23,236 bases of DNA from Verrucomicrobiota bacterium (GTDB lineage Bacteria; Verrucomicrobiota; Verrucomicrobiia; Chthoniobacterales; UBA10450). The notes under the pieces were generated by a model that saw nothing but the letters and a program-made list of their open reading frames with translations, did not search any database and was not told the DNA's origin. Location of the stretch: assembly GCA_003219095.1 (NCBI GenBank), contig QHPM01000282.1, positions 1 through 23,236 of the forward strand, written 5' to 3'. A program made the position numbers and the translations under genes. Shown here one piece after another: positions 1 to 8,700 of this stretch (the stretch's first letter is position 1; the number at the start of each line of letters is the position of its first letter).

Positions 1-102
1 GCTAAGCTCCTTCTCTAACGGCAATTAGCGGAATCGGAAAATAATCGACTTTATTTCTGGCTATCTAGGAAAAAATCAAATACACCTTGCAGTCGATCTG
101 TC

Positions 103-117
103 ATGGGACTGTCCCAT
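103..117. promoter_or_regulatory. Perfect inverted repeat, possible operator
   Basis: The sequence ATGGGACTGTCCCAT is a dyad with two perfect 7-bp arms around a single T. It lies about 150 bp upstream of the preferred start of the delta-60 gene, in DNA with no convincing gene. Its core GGGACTGT recurs at 213-220. Such short-spacer dyads are typical of dimeric repressor or activator sites. No consensus -35/-10 pair could be placed around it, so the operator reading is inference. Confidence 0.35.
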
Positions 118-265
118 TCTATCGACTCCTTTGAAAGGGCTTTCGCAAAAGCTCGTCCCGACGCTAAACATCGCCGTGGTTCCAATTGCTCGCGCACGCA
201 GTTTCCCAGTTCGGGACTGTGCGCGAACCACTGCTGATGCTGTCGCTACCTCATCCCCCTCCACA

Positions 266-3200
266 ATGAAAAAAAGTTCATCCCCCTGGATCCTTTGGTG
301 TTCCGTCTTCGTGATGCTCGCTGCCTTGAGCAGTAACGCACCTGCTGCTTCGGTCGCATTAGATAATAACTTCAATCCGCCTTCCTTCGCTTATCCCGAC
401 CCCGGCAGCCGCACGCTGCTGCTGCCAGGTGGCAAGTTCGTTCAGTATTTCAATATTCAGACGTTAACAGATCAACCGGGTTCCGGCGCAATCATGCGAT
501 TTTTCCCCGATGGTAGCTTCGATGCTTCATTTAGTTTTACCCGCGATTTTCCCCAAGTAGGTGCAGCAGCAGCTCTACCTGACGGCCGGTTAATCGTTGC
601 CGCCTTTCAAAATATCTACAACGATGCCGGCAATGAGTACATCCTGCGCCTGAATACCGATGGGTCAATCGATTCGACCTTTAGCGCGCCCGTTACCCCA
701 GCTAACCTGGTCGGTAATTTCCGAGCCATTACTATTCAACCTGATGGCAAGATTTTGCTGGCCGGGTTCTTCACGAATTTTGGCGGGCTCGGTCGGCAAG
801 GGCTCGTTAGGTTGAATGGAGATGGAACGCTCGATCCTAATTTCGCCGCTATCACGCTTCTATTTGACAACACTTCCTTCCCTGGTGGTGCAAATGGCTT
901 ATGGGCAACGCCAACGCTTCAATCTGATGGCAAAATTATTATGGTGGGAGACTTCGTCGCAGTAAATGATGTGGCGCGTCCCGGAGTAGCACGCTTGAAT
1001 GCAGATGGCACGCTGGATACTACTTTTAATCCTTCAGGTTTCACCAGAACCGGGACCGGGCCGATTCGCGGCGCCGTAGTCCAGAGTGACGGCAAGGTTG
1101 TCGTCGGAGGCAAGTTCACGGTTCCGGCTAACTTCACCGCTAATCCAACCGGATTGCCATACAATCAGCTGCCGAACATACGACTGAACGGCGCCGACGG
1201 TACCGTCGATCAGACCTATGGTTGCTTCACCGACCTCACGGTGAATGGCATCGGCTTTATTAGAATGCGCGATGTGCTGATTCAATCGGACGACAAGGTC
1301 ATAATGATCGATACCTCGGTCTTCCGATTCAACACGGATGGCACTCTCGACGGCACATTCCGCCAGCCGATCTTCTTGATCGAGCGCGGGCTGGATCCGA
1401 ACTCTCTTCCAGAGGCTTTCACTCTTAATTTACAAAGTGATGGCAAAGTTCTTTTTGGCGGGGCTTTTACTGACATCGATGATGCAACCGGTCCCGCCAA
1501 TGGCCTCCGGTTTGGAGTAGGCCGGGTCAATTCAGACGGCACGCTCGATACCAGCTTTCAGGAAACGCACAAGACCGGCTATAATATTTCCCCGATAAGC
1601 TTCTCCCGCCAACCGGACGGAGCTACTCTGGTGGGTTTTAACGCGGTGGGCTTTTCTCTCCTCCCAAACGAACCAGCGATTCCGCACAATTTCGGACGTC
1701 TGCTCGCAAATGGGACGCTCGATGCGACATTTGATCCGCTGGCTGCGCAGAGTCGTATTTCCTACGCGACAGCGTTTGCCGTTCTTTCCGACGGCAGTGT
1801 CGTTGTGCAGGGCCTTAGTCAAGATGGTAGCAAGAGCAAGGTTGTCCGCGTTTTTCCTGATGGGACATTGGACACAGAGTTTGGACACAATAATAATCAG
1901 AATGTCGACACTCCCGACGTGTCCAGAGCTTTGCTGCAAAGCGATGGCAAGTTAGTCGCCGCTGCTTCTGGCGCTCAGGCGATACTTGATGGAAAATTGC
2001 TCGAACGTTTCTTCCCCGATTCGACCTTCGATACCAGTTACGCGGTGGACGCGCAGATCACAAACGACATGGTGCTGCGGAATCCATCCACCAGCGTTGT
2101 TACCGCAATCGCAACCACAGTCAAGCTACTGGCGACCTACGATGATGGCCGCGTTTTACTAGGCTACTTAGGGGCGGATAGCACGTTTCACCTGGTTCGC
2201 TTGCTCGGTAACGGTTCGCTTGATCCAACATTCCAGGGCGGCGCCACGGCGGCTACGAATATTCACACCAGCAATCCCTTCGTTTTCGACCCTGTGACCC
2301 AAATCTCCTCGCAAATCACCGAACTAACTTCTGACCCGGGCTTTGCCGGTGCGCAGCTACTCGCCAATGGTCAGGTTATAGTCGTTGGCAATTTTGCGAG
2401 CTACGGATCAAGCACGGCTAAAGGAATTGTCCGGCTTAATTCGGATGGGACGGTGGATTCCACTTTTCAAGCCGGCGCGGGCGCTCAGTGGACGCAAACG
2501 ACCGAGACCAGCACGTTCCGCCCTTCGATTGACAACATTGAGATCGAAAACGACGGCAAGTTTCTGATTACCGGTACCTTTGAGGCATTCAACGGATTTG
2601 CCGCGGCCGGGATCGCGAGTCTCAATGCTAATGGATCTGTCGATACCGGCTTTAGTATTCCAGTTACAAGAAACGTATTCGATCCTAGTAACGCACTCCT
2701 TGCCCGGCAACCCGACGGCTCATTTCTACTAAGCGGGCCATATACTTCGCCTAACCAGACAATTTCTCCGTCGTTCATCCACATTAAAAGCTTTGGTGGC
2801 ATACCGATCGTCGGTAGTCCAACTGTGGCCGATGCGACGGTCGGGCAAAGTTTCAGTTACAATCTGGTCGCCAGTGGCCAGCCGATCAGTTACAGCGCGA
2901 GCGGGTTGCCCTCGGGCTTTACCATCAACTCCTCGACAGGGGTAATTTCGGGAAGTGGGCTGGCGCAGTTTGTTGGGTCTTATCATGTGCTACTTACGGC
3001 CACTAATAATGAAGGAACGAGTAGCACACGTGCCCTCGAATTGAATGTTCAACCTGTGCCAACTCCGCCCACGCCCCCCGCGAACGATAATTTCGCCAAT
3101 GGACAAGCGATCAGCGGAATCGGTGGCACGATTCAGGGCGCGAACATTAACGGCACCGCTACCGCCACAAAGGAAACCGGCGAACCGAACCACGCCGGCG

Positions 3201-5110
3201 ATCTTGGCGGCGCCTCAGTCTGGTATGTTTGGGCCGCGCCCGCCGACAGAACATTCTTCTTTGATACTCATGGAAGTAACTTTGATACTTTGCTCGCCGT
3301 CTACACCGGGAATAGCGTCGGTTCGATTTCCAAGGTAGTCAGTAACAATGACGATCCGAACACAAGTGACGGTACCAGCCAAGTGCAGTTCGCCGCTGTC
3401 AAAGGCACCGTTTACCATATCGCTGTAGATGGAGCAGGCGGCGTTACAGGGAACATTCAACTCGAGTGGGGTATTCCGGTAGCGGCATCGACTAATCCGA
3501 TTATCACCAGTCCACTGGAGGCAGGCGGTGTTGTCGGACAGCAATTTGTTTATCAGATTGTTGCTAACAATTCGCCGACGAGTTACGACGCGACCAATCT
3601 GCCTCCTGGACTAACTATTGACACTGCTAGCGGAGTAATCGGTGGGGTTCCGACACAGGCTGGCTCAAGTCCAGTTACAATTTCTGCTACCGGCGCTACA
3701 ATTGGCTCGGATACTTTAAATATAACTATCGATCCGGCGCCGGCGGCAGGGCCGATTATCACTAGTGCGACAAGCGCCACAGGAAGAACCGGTAGCTTTT
3801 TCAGTTTTCAGGTGCTGGCGAGTGGACTTACGTCAGCGGCGAGGGCAAGTGCCAGTGGACTACCACCGGGGCTGGCAATTGATAATGTGAGCGGCCTTAT
3901 TTCCGGTATTCCGACCAGCGACGGTAGTTTCGAGGTATTCGTTGCCATTGTTGATGGCAGCAATACAGCCCTCGAGACACTAGAATTAACTTTTACCTCA
4001 GATCCGGCGATTCCAGTGATCGTTAGTCCGAGCACAGCTCCCCTTACTCCGGGACAATTTTTTACTTATACGATTGTCGCGCCCGCCACGACCGACCCCA
4101 ACGATCATACGGTCTTCAGCATCGTCGGGACGCTGCCCGCTGGTCTCGGCCTCGATCCTACAACTGGCGTCATCTCCGGAACGCCGACGGCGCGTATGCA
4201 ACGGATTCCAGATTTCACGCCATTGTTTAAGGCGCTTTCGGACACGCCGGTGGTCGGCGCGGTGCAGCTGGTGGCGAGCAACTCGCAAGGAACAGCGACT
4301 CAACCGCTGAACTTCGTGCAACCGGCACCAAACCCGTTGGCCAATATTTCGACACGAATGCAAGTCCAAACCGGCGCCAATGTCATGATCGGCGGCTTTA
4401 TCGTTAGTGGGATGGAGCCGAAAAAAGTGGTGATTCGCGCGTTGGGCCCGACCCTGGCCAACTTTGGTGTGCCAAGTGTTTTGGCCAACCCCACGATCGA
4501 GTTACACGACGGTAGTGGCAACGTCATAACGACCGACGATAACTGGGGAGATTTACAACACACGGACTTGGTCGCGGCCGGTTACGCACCTCCCAATAAC
4601 TTTGAGTCTGCGATTCTCGCAACTCTGAATCCCGGCAACTACACGGCAATTGTGCGTGGATTCAGCGGCTCAACTGGCGTTGGACTAATCGAAGTTTACG
4701 ACCTTAGCCAGACATCGTCGAGTTCAACGATAGTCAATATCAGCACCCGTGGTCAGGTCCAGACGGGCAGTAACGTTATGATTGGCGGATTTATCGTGGG
4801 ATCTTCGGGGACAGGCACGGCCAACGTCCTTGTTCGCGCCCTTGGCCCGACGTTGACCGAGTTCGGCGTGCCTGGCGCACTGGCTGATCCCACCCTCGAA
4901 ATCCACAACGGCGCCGGTAGCATCATCGCTTCCAATAATAATTGGAAGGATACACAACAGTCGCAGATTGCGGCTACCGGGATGGCGCCTCCACATGATA
5001 CCGAATCGGCAATTATTGCCTCTCTTACGCCGGGGAACTATACCGCGATTGTGCGCGGGAATGGAGGATCGACCGGGGTCGCTTTGGTCGAAGTCTACGC
5101 GTTGCATTAA
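266..5110 (+). CDS. Giant secreted delta-60 repeat / Ig-like surface protein
   Basis: This encodes a predicted secreted or surface protein of 1,614 residues, function unknown. I chose ATG 266 because it gives a clean signal peptide (lysines at 2-3, hydrophobic core, APAA cleavage region near 25-28); the frame is open back to a TTG at 131, but that extension looks non-coding. Residues about 70-840 carry some 13 delta-60-type motifs of the form DGTLDxTF, each paired with a QxDGK strand, likely forming beta-propeller-like blades. Then come a putative Ig domain (about 851-930), a PPC-like beta domain (about 940-1070), three more putative-Ig domains (about 1077-1355), and two copies of a ~125-residue C-terminal module (1360-1480, 1491-1614). 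It is the first gene of an operon; the next gene starts 14 bp after its stop. The C-terminal pair could be a sorting or surface-anchoring signal (inference). Confidence 0.88.
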   Translation: MKKSSSPWILWCSVFVMLAALSSNAPAASVALDNNFNPPSFAYPDPGSRTLLLPGGKFVQYFNIQTLTDQPGSGAIMRFFPDGSFDASFSFTRDFPQVGAAAALPDGRLIVAAFQNIYNDAGNEYILRLNTDGSIDSTFSAPVTPANLVGNFRAITIQPDGKILLAGFFTNFGGLGRQGLVRLNGDGTLDPNFAAITLLFDNTSFPGGANGLWATPTLQSDGKIIMVGDFVAVNDVARPGVARLNADGTLDTTFNPSGFTRTGTGPIRGAVVQSDGKVVVGGKFTVPANFTANPTGLPYNQLPNIRLNGADGTVDQTYGCFTDLTVNGIGFIRMRDVLIQSDDKVIMIDTSVFRFNTDGTLDGTFRQPIFLIERGLDPNSLPEAFTLNLQSDGKVLFGGAFTDIDDATGPANGLRFGVGRVNSDGTLDTSFQETHKTGYNISPISFSRQPDGATLVGFNAVGFSLLPNEPAIPHNFGRLLANGTLDATFDPLAAQSRISYATAFAVLSDGSVVVQGLSQDGSKSKVVRVFPDGTLDTEFGHNNNQNVDTPDVSRALLQSDGKLVAAASGAQAILDGKLLERFFPDSTFDTSYAVDAQITNDMVLRNPSTSVVTAIATTVKLLATYDDGRVLLGYLGADSTFHLVRLLGNGSLDPTFQGGATAATNIHTSNPFVFDPVTQISSQITELTSDPGFAGAQLLANGQVIVVGNFASYGSSTAKGIVRLNSDGTVDSTFQAGAGAQWTQTTETSTFRPSIDNIEIENDGKFLITGTFEAFNGFAAAGIASLNANGSVDTGFSIPVTRNVFDPSNALLARQPDGSFLLSGPYTSPNQTISPSFIHIKSFGGIPIVGSPTVADATVGQSFSYNLVASGQPISYSASGLPSGFTINSSTGVISGSGLAQFVGSYHVLLTATNNEGTSSTRALELNVQPVPTPPTPPANDNFANGQAISGIGGTIQGANINGTATATKETGEPNHAGDLGGASVWYVWAAPADRTFFFDTHGSNFDTLLAVYTGNSVGSISKVVSNNDDPNTSDGTSQVQFAAVKGTVYHIAVDGAGGVTGNIQLEWGIPVAASTNPIITSPLEAGGVVGQQFVYQIVANNSPTSYDATNLPPGLTIDTASGVIGGVPTQAGSSPVTISATGATIGSDTLNITIDPAPAAGPIITSATSATGRTGSFFSFQVLASGLTSAARASASGLPPGLAIDNVSGLISGIPTSDGSFEVFVAIVDGSNTALETLELTFTSDPAIPVIVSPSTAPLTPGQFFTYTIVAPATTDPNDHTVFSIVGTLPAGLGLDPTTGVISGTPTARMQRIPDFTPLFKALSDTPVVGAVQLVASNSQGTATQPLNFVQPAPNPLANISTRMQVQTGANVMIGGFIVSGMEPKKVVIRALGPTLANFGVPSVLANPTIELHDGSGNVITTDDNWGDLQHTDLVAAGYAPPNNFESAILATLNPGNYTAIVRGFSGSTGVGLIEVYDLSQTSSSSTIVNISTRGQVQTGSNVMIGGFIVGSSGTGTANVLVRALGPTLTEFGVPGALADPTLEIHNGAGSIIASNNNWKDTQQSQIAATGMAPPHDTESAIIASLTPGNYTAIVRGNGGSTGVALVEVYALH
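490..2680 (+). repeat. Delta-60 repeat array within the giant protein
   Basis: About 13 imperfect coding repeats of very variable spacing, each ending in a xG(S/T)xDxxF/Y motif (for example DGTLDTTF, DGTLDTSF, NGSLDPTF). Most are preceded by a strand of the type LQSDGKIIMVGDF. They are diverged at DNA level, so this is a protein repeat and not a recent DNA expansion. Confidence 0.8.
4343..5107 (+). repeat. Tandem duplicated C-terminal module (period 131 residues)
   Basis: Two in-frame copies start at NISTR (4343 and 4736) and end in a VY-containing strand, VYDL at 4694-4705 and VYALH at 5107. They share the blocks QVQTG, VMIGGFIV, VRALGPTL, FGVP, NYTAIVRG and STGV. A linker of about 10 residues separates them. 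I recall single copies of this module at the C-termini of large secreted proteins of Verrucomicrobiota and Acidobacteriota. Confidence 0.85.
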
Positions 5111-5124
5111 TTGCCAGCCTGATC

Positions 5125-8100
5125 ATGGCGCAATTCCTGCGCTTAAATAAATCCGTGGGCGGCGTCTCCTTCTCCAGTGCTAGGCTGCTTTGTGGAATCC
5201 TTCTGCTGGCTGTTGTCAGTTTGGTCGCACAAGCTGCGCCAAAACCTTCAGGCACGAATGCAGAATTATTGACCAAGGAAAATATTGTAGATATTTCGGC
5301 CGCTAGCAGGCAATGGCAAGCGGCCGTAGTAGGTCAATTGCTCGCTCTTCACGACAGACTTCGAACGGGCGAGGATAGTCGCGCTACCCTTCGCTTAAGC
5401 GATCTCAGCGTCTTGCGCGTCGATGAGTTGACGAATCTCGAGATTTTGCCGCCGCGTAACTCAGAGGCGAAACCGACTCTCGATCTCCATCAAGGTTCGA
5501 CTTACTTTTTTAGCCGGGAAGCGGCTCGTGAAGTTAATATTCGAACACCTGCCGCCAACGGTGCAATCCGCGGGACCGAGTTCACCGTAACGGTGGCGTC
5601 TGATGGGAGAACTTCCGTCACGATGCTGGATGGCGAACTACAGCTGTCCAACGCTCAGGGAACGATTTTGGTTCGCAGTGGTGAGCGCGGCGACGTAATT
5701 CCCGGACAGAGACCCACTAAAACTGCGGTGATAGAAGCGATCAATACCGTGCAGTGGTGTCTGTATTACCCAGGTGTCCTGGATTTGAATGAAATCAGGA
5801 TGCCAGCTTCCGAGCGAGAAACTCTCGCTGCCTCGTTGCGCGCCTACGATGAGGGAGACCTTTTGGTTGCGCTGGAAAAGTTTCCGCGCGGATATGTTCC
5901 GGTTTCGCCAGCAGCGAACGTTTATCGCGCAACTCTGTTGCTAAGTGTCGGGCAGGTGCAAAAAGCGGAACTACTTTTGCGAAGTGTGCCTCCAGGAAAC
6001 GGCGGCGATGCGCTTCGGATTTTGATTGCGGCGGTCACATTGAAGAATCGACCTGGGACATCGCTATCGCGAAGTGCTACCGATTGGTTGGCGGAATCTT
6101 ATTATCGGCAGTCAGTGGGCGATCTGAAAGGCGCATTGCAGGCGGCCGAACAAGCAACCTCGTCGGACCCATCATTTGGTTTCGCCTGGACCCGGCGGGC
6201 GGAATTGGAATTCAGTTTTGGGAAGATTCCGCAAGCGAAGAAGCTCGTGGAACAAGGACTTCATCTCTCTCCGCGCAATCCCGCCGCGCATGCACTGCTC
6301 GGATTTCTTTTTAGCGCACAAAATGATGTTCGTTCCGCGAAGGGATCCTTTGAGCAAGCGATGGCGATTGACGGTGCTCTGGGTGATGCGTGGCTGGGTC
6401 GCGGATTATGCTTCATCAGGCAGGGCAAAGGCGACTTGGGCCGGCGGGATCTCCAGACCGCGGCCGCCCTTGAGCCAAACCGGTCGATTTTTCACAGCTA
6501 CCTCGGCAAAGCCTTTAGCAATGTTGGCAGCGAAGGCAAAGCAAATCTGGAGCTCGATCGTGCCAAGCGGTTGGATCCTAAGGACCCTACTCCATGGATT
6601 TATTCCGCTATCGAAAAGAAGCAGGAGAACCGTCTGAATGAAGCGGTCGATGATCTGGAGAAATCAGTCGAACTGAATGACAATCGCCGCGTTTATCGAT
6701 CGGAATTTCTGCTCGACCAGGATCGGGCCGTGCGCAGCGCCAATCTGGCCGCCATCTATCAGGACGACGGAATGGTGGACGTTAGTGTACGGGAAGCGGC
6801 CCGTGGCGTTGATTATGATTACAGCAATGCCTCATCACATCTTTTCCTGGCCAATAGCTATAACGCACTGCGTGACCCGAACAGAATCAATCTGCGGTAT
6901 GAAACGCCCTGGTTTAACGAGCTTTTGCTGTCAAACCTGCTTGCCCCGGTTGGAGGAGGGCCGCTTTCTCAATACGTTTCCGAGCAGGAGTATTCGAAGC
7001 TATTTGAAGCTGATCGTTTGGGTATAAGCTCCACCTCGACTTATCTGAGCAGTGGCGCAATTCGCGAAACCGCTTCCCAGTTTGGGATCTACGGTAACTT
7101 CAGCTATTCGCTCGATACCGAGTTTTTCTACGACAACGGGCTCCGCCCAAACAATGAGATCACTCGCTCAGAGTCATACGGGCAAATCAAACTTCAAGTT
7201 ACTCCGCAGGATAGCTTCTTCCTTCAAACCAAGTATCAAGATGTTCGGACCGGCGATGTCTTGCAGTATTATAGTCAGGATCGGTTTCAGCCTGGATTTC
7301 ATTTTCGAGACCTGCAACAACCGGCGATTCTACTCCTCGGTTATCATCACGAATGGGCTCCGGGTTGGCATACTCTGGTCTTGGTCGGCCGGCTGGAAGA
7401 CGAGACATTCGATACCAACCTGAACCGGCTACGGGATATCTCAGAGTTTCTGGGGAACGGAGTGCGACCACTCCCCAATATTAGCCTGGGACTGATTGTT
7501 GGCAGAAATCCGGACGGCTCGCTGCATTTCGTTACGCCACTTCCGATGGATCTGCATTACCACAACGCATTCACCACCTATACCGGCGAGCTCAATCAAA
7601 TCTGGGAACAGCCCGGCAATACGCTGGTCGCTGGCTGCCGTTTCCAATCCGGCGAATTTCACACCAGCGACCAGTTCGATAATTTTCCGTCCTTTATTCC
7701 GCCGAACGGGTTCGCGCCCACGGCGGTGATGCACGACTTCAACAATGACTTTAGCCGTGCGAGCGGCTACATCTATGACACGTGGCGACCGTTCTCGAGG
7801 CTGTCGATTACCGGCGGCTTCAGTTACGACGATGTCACCTATCCAACAGATCATCGAAACCCGCCAATCGTCAGGGGTAGCAGCTCTCGCAGTCAGGTCT
7901 CGCCCAAGGCGGGTCTGATTTGGAATCCATTCGGTAATCTGATCGTGCGAGCGGCCTATACCCGGGCGTTGGGTGGGGTCAGCTTTGATGAAAGTGTTCA
8001 GCTTGAGCCGACGGAGGTGGCCGGATTTAATCAGGTATTTCGCAGCATCATTTCTGAGTCAGTAGTGGGCGCAGTCGCCGCCCCGCGTTATGAGAACGCT

Positions 8101-8700
8101 GGGATACTTATCGAAAACAGGCTCAACACCAGGACCTATCTCGGCATCACTGGCACCGTTCTGAAGTCCAAGGTCGACACCGATGTCGGGGTGTTTGACG
8201 CCAGATTAAACAATGCTGGTGCTATTATTCCGCCAATAACCTCAGCATCGACTTCACAGCAACTCCGATACGAAGAGGAAAATGTGAAAGCAACTGTGAA
8301 TCAGCTAATCGGCGATGACTGGTCATTCGGCGCAAGTTACTCAGTTTCATATTCCAATCTCGAGAACACTTTCGCGAATCTCAATTTGGCCGCTCACCAA
8401 AAGGCAACTTTGCATGAGGGAGAATTGTTCGCACTCTACAATCATCCGAGCGGTCTTTTTCTTCGAGGGGAGACTTACTGGGCACGCCAAAGCAACATCG
8501 GATACCGACCAGACATTCCCGGTGATGAACTTATTCAGCTGAACCTGTATGCGGGCTATCGTTTTCGGCGTAATTACGGAGATGTGACTCTCGGTTTTCT
8601 TAATATTACCGATGACGACTATAAGTTGAACCCTCTCAATTATTATAATGAGTTTCCTCGACAGAGGACGCTGCTGGTGCGCGTGCGCTTCAACTTTTGA
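5125..8700 (+). CDS. FecR-TPR-outer membrane beta-barrel fusion protein
   Basis: A predicted exported protein of 1,191 residues. ATG 5125 gives a signal peptide with a hydrophobic stretch at 21-35 and an AQA-A cleavage site near 37. Residues about 65-190 are a FecR domain (IRTPAANGAIRGTEF, then MLDGELQL and a GE turn). Residues about 230-590 are helical tetratricopeptide-type repeats. From about 640 to the end, alternating aromatic strands and a terminal Phe (VRVRFNF) indicate an outer-membrane barrel resembling TonB-receptor barrels, with no plug domain visible. Classical FecR is an inner-membrane sigma regulator; here the domain is secreted and joined to a barrel, so it may be a periplasmic sensing or adaptor module. 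It lies between the delta-60 gene (14 bp upstream) and the cyclase gene (overlapping stop/start), so the three are probably co-transcribed. A role as export channel for the delta-60 protein is only a hypothesis. Confidence 0.85.
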   Translation: MAQFLRLNKSVGGVSFSSARLLCGILLLAVVSLVAQAAPKPSGTNAELLTKENIVDISAASRQWQAAVVGQLLALHDRLRTGEDSRATLRLSDLSVLRVDELTNLEILPPRNSEAKPTLDLHQGSTYFFSREAAREVNIRTPAANGAIRGTEFTVTVASDGRTSVTMLDGELQLSNAQGTILVRSGERGDVIPGQRPTKTAVIEAINTVQWCLYYPGVLDLNEIRMPASERETLAASLRAYDEGDLLVALEKFPRGYVPVSPAANVYRATLLLSVGQVQKAELLLRSVPPGNGGDALRILIAAVTLKNRPGTSLSRSATDWLAESYYRQSVGDLKGALQAAEQATSSDPSFGFAWTRRAELEFSFGKIPQAKKLVEQGLHLSPRNPAAHALLGFLFSAQNDVRSAKGSFEQAMAIDGALGDAWLGRGLCFIRQGKGDLGRRDLQTAAALEPNRSIFHSYLGKAFSNVGSEGKANLELDRAKRLDPKDPTPWIYSAIEKKQENRLNEAVDDLEKSVELNDNRRVYRSEFLLDQDRAVRSANLAAIYQDDGMVDVSVREAARGVDYDYSNASSHLFLANSYNALRDPNRINLRYETPWFNELLLSNLLAPVGGGPLSQYVSEQEYSKLFEADRLGISSTSTYLSSGAIRETASQFGIYGNFSYSLDTEFFYDNGLRPNNEITRSESYGQIKLQVTPQDSFFLQTKYQDVRTGDVLQYYSQDRFQPGFHFRDLQQPAILLLGYHHEWAPGWHTLVLVGRLEDETFDTNLNRLRDISEFLGNGVRPLPNISLGLIVGRNPDGSLHFVTPLPMDLHYHNAFTTYTGELNQIWEQPGNTLVAGCRFQSGEFHTSDQFDNFPSFIPPNGFAPTAVMHDFNNDFSRASGYIYDTWRPFSRLSITGGFSYDDVTYPTDHRNPPIVRGSSSRSQVSPKAGLIWNPFGNLIVRAAYTRALGGVSFDESVQLEPTEVAGFNQVFRSIISESVVGAVAAPRYENAGILIENRLNTRTYLGITGTVLKSKVDTDVGVFDARLNNAGAIIPPITSASTSQQLRYEEENVKATVNQLIGDDWSFGASYSVSYSNLENTFANLNLAAHQKATLHEGELFALYNHPSGLFLRGETYWARQSNIGYRPDIPGDELIQLNLYAGYRFRRNYGDVTLGFLNITDDDYKLNPLNYYNEFPRQRTLLVRVRFNF

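Noticed and set aside
131..265. TTG-initiated N-terminal extension of the delta-60 protein
   Set aside because: It would put 45 residues with no recognisable features ahead of an obvious signal peptide beginning at ATG 266.
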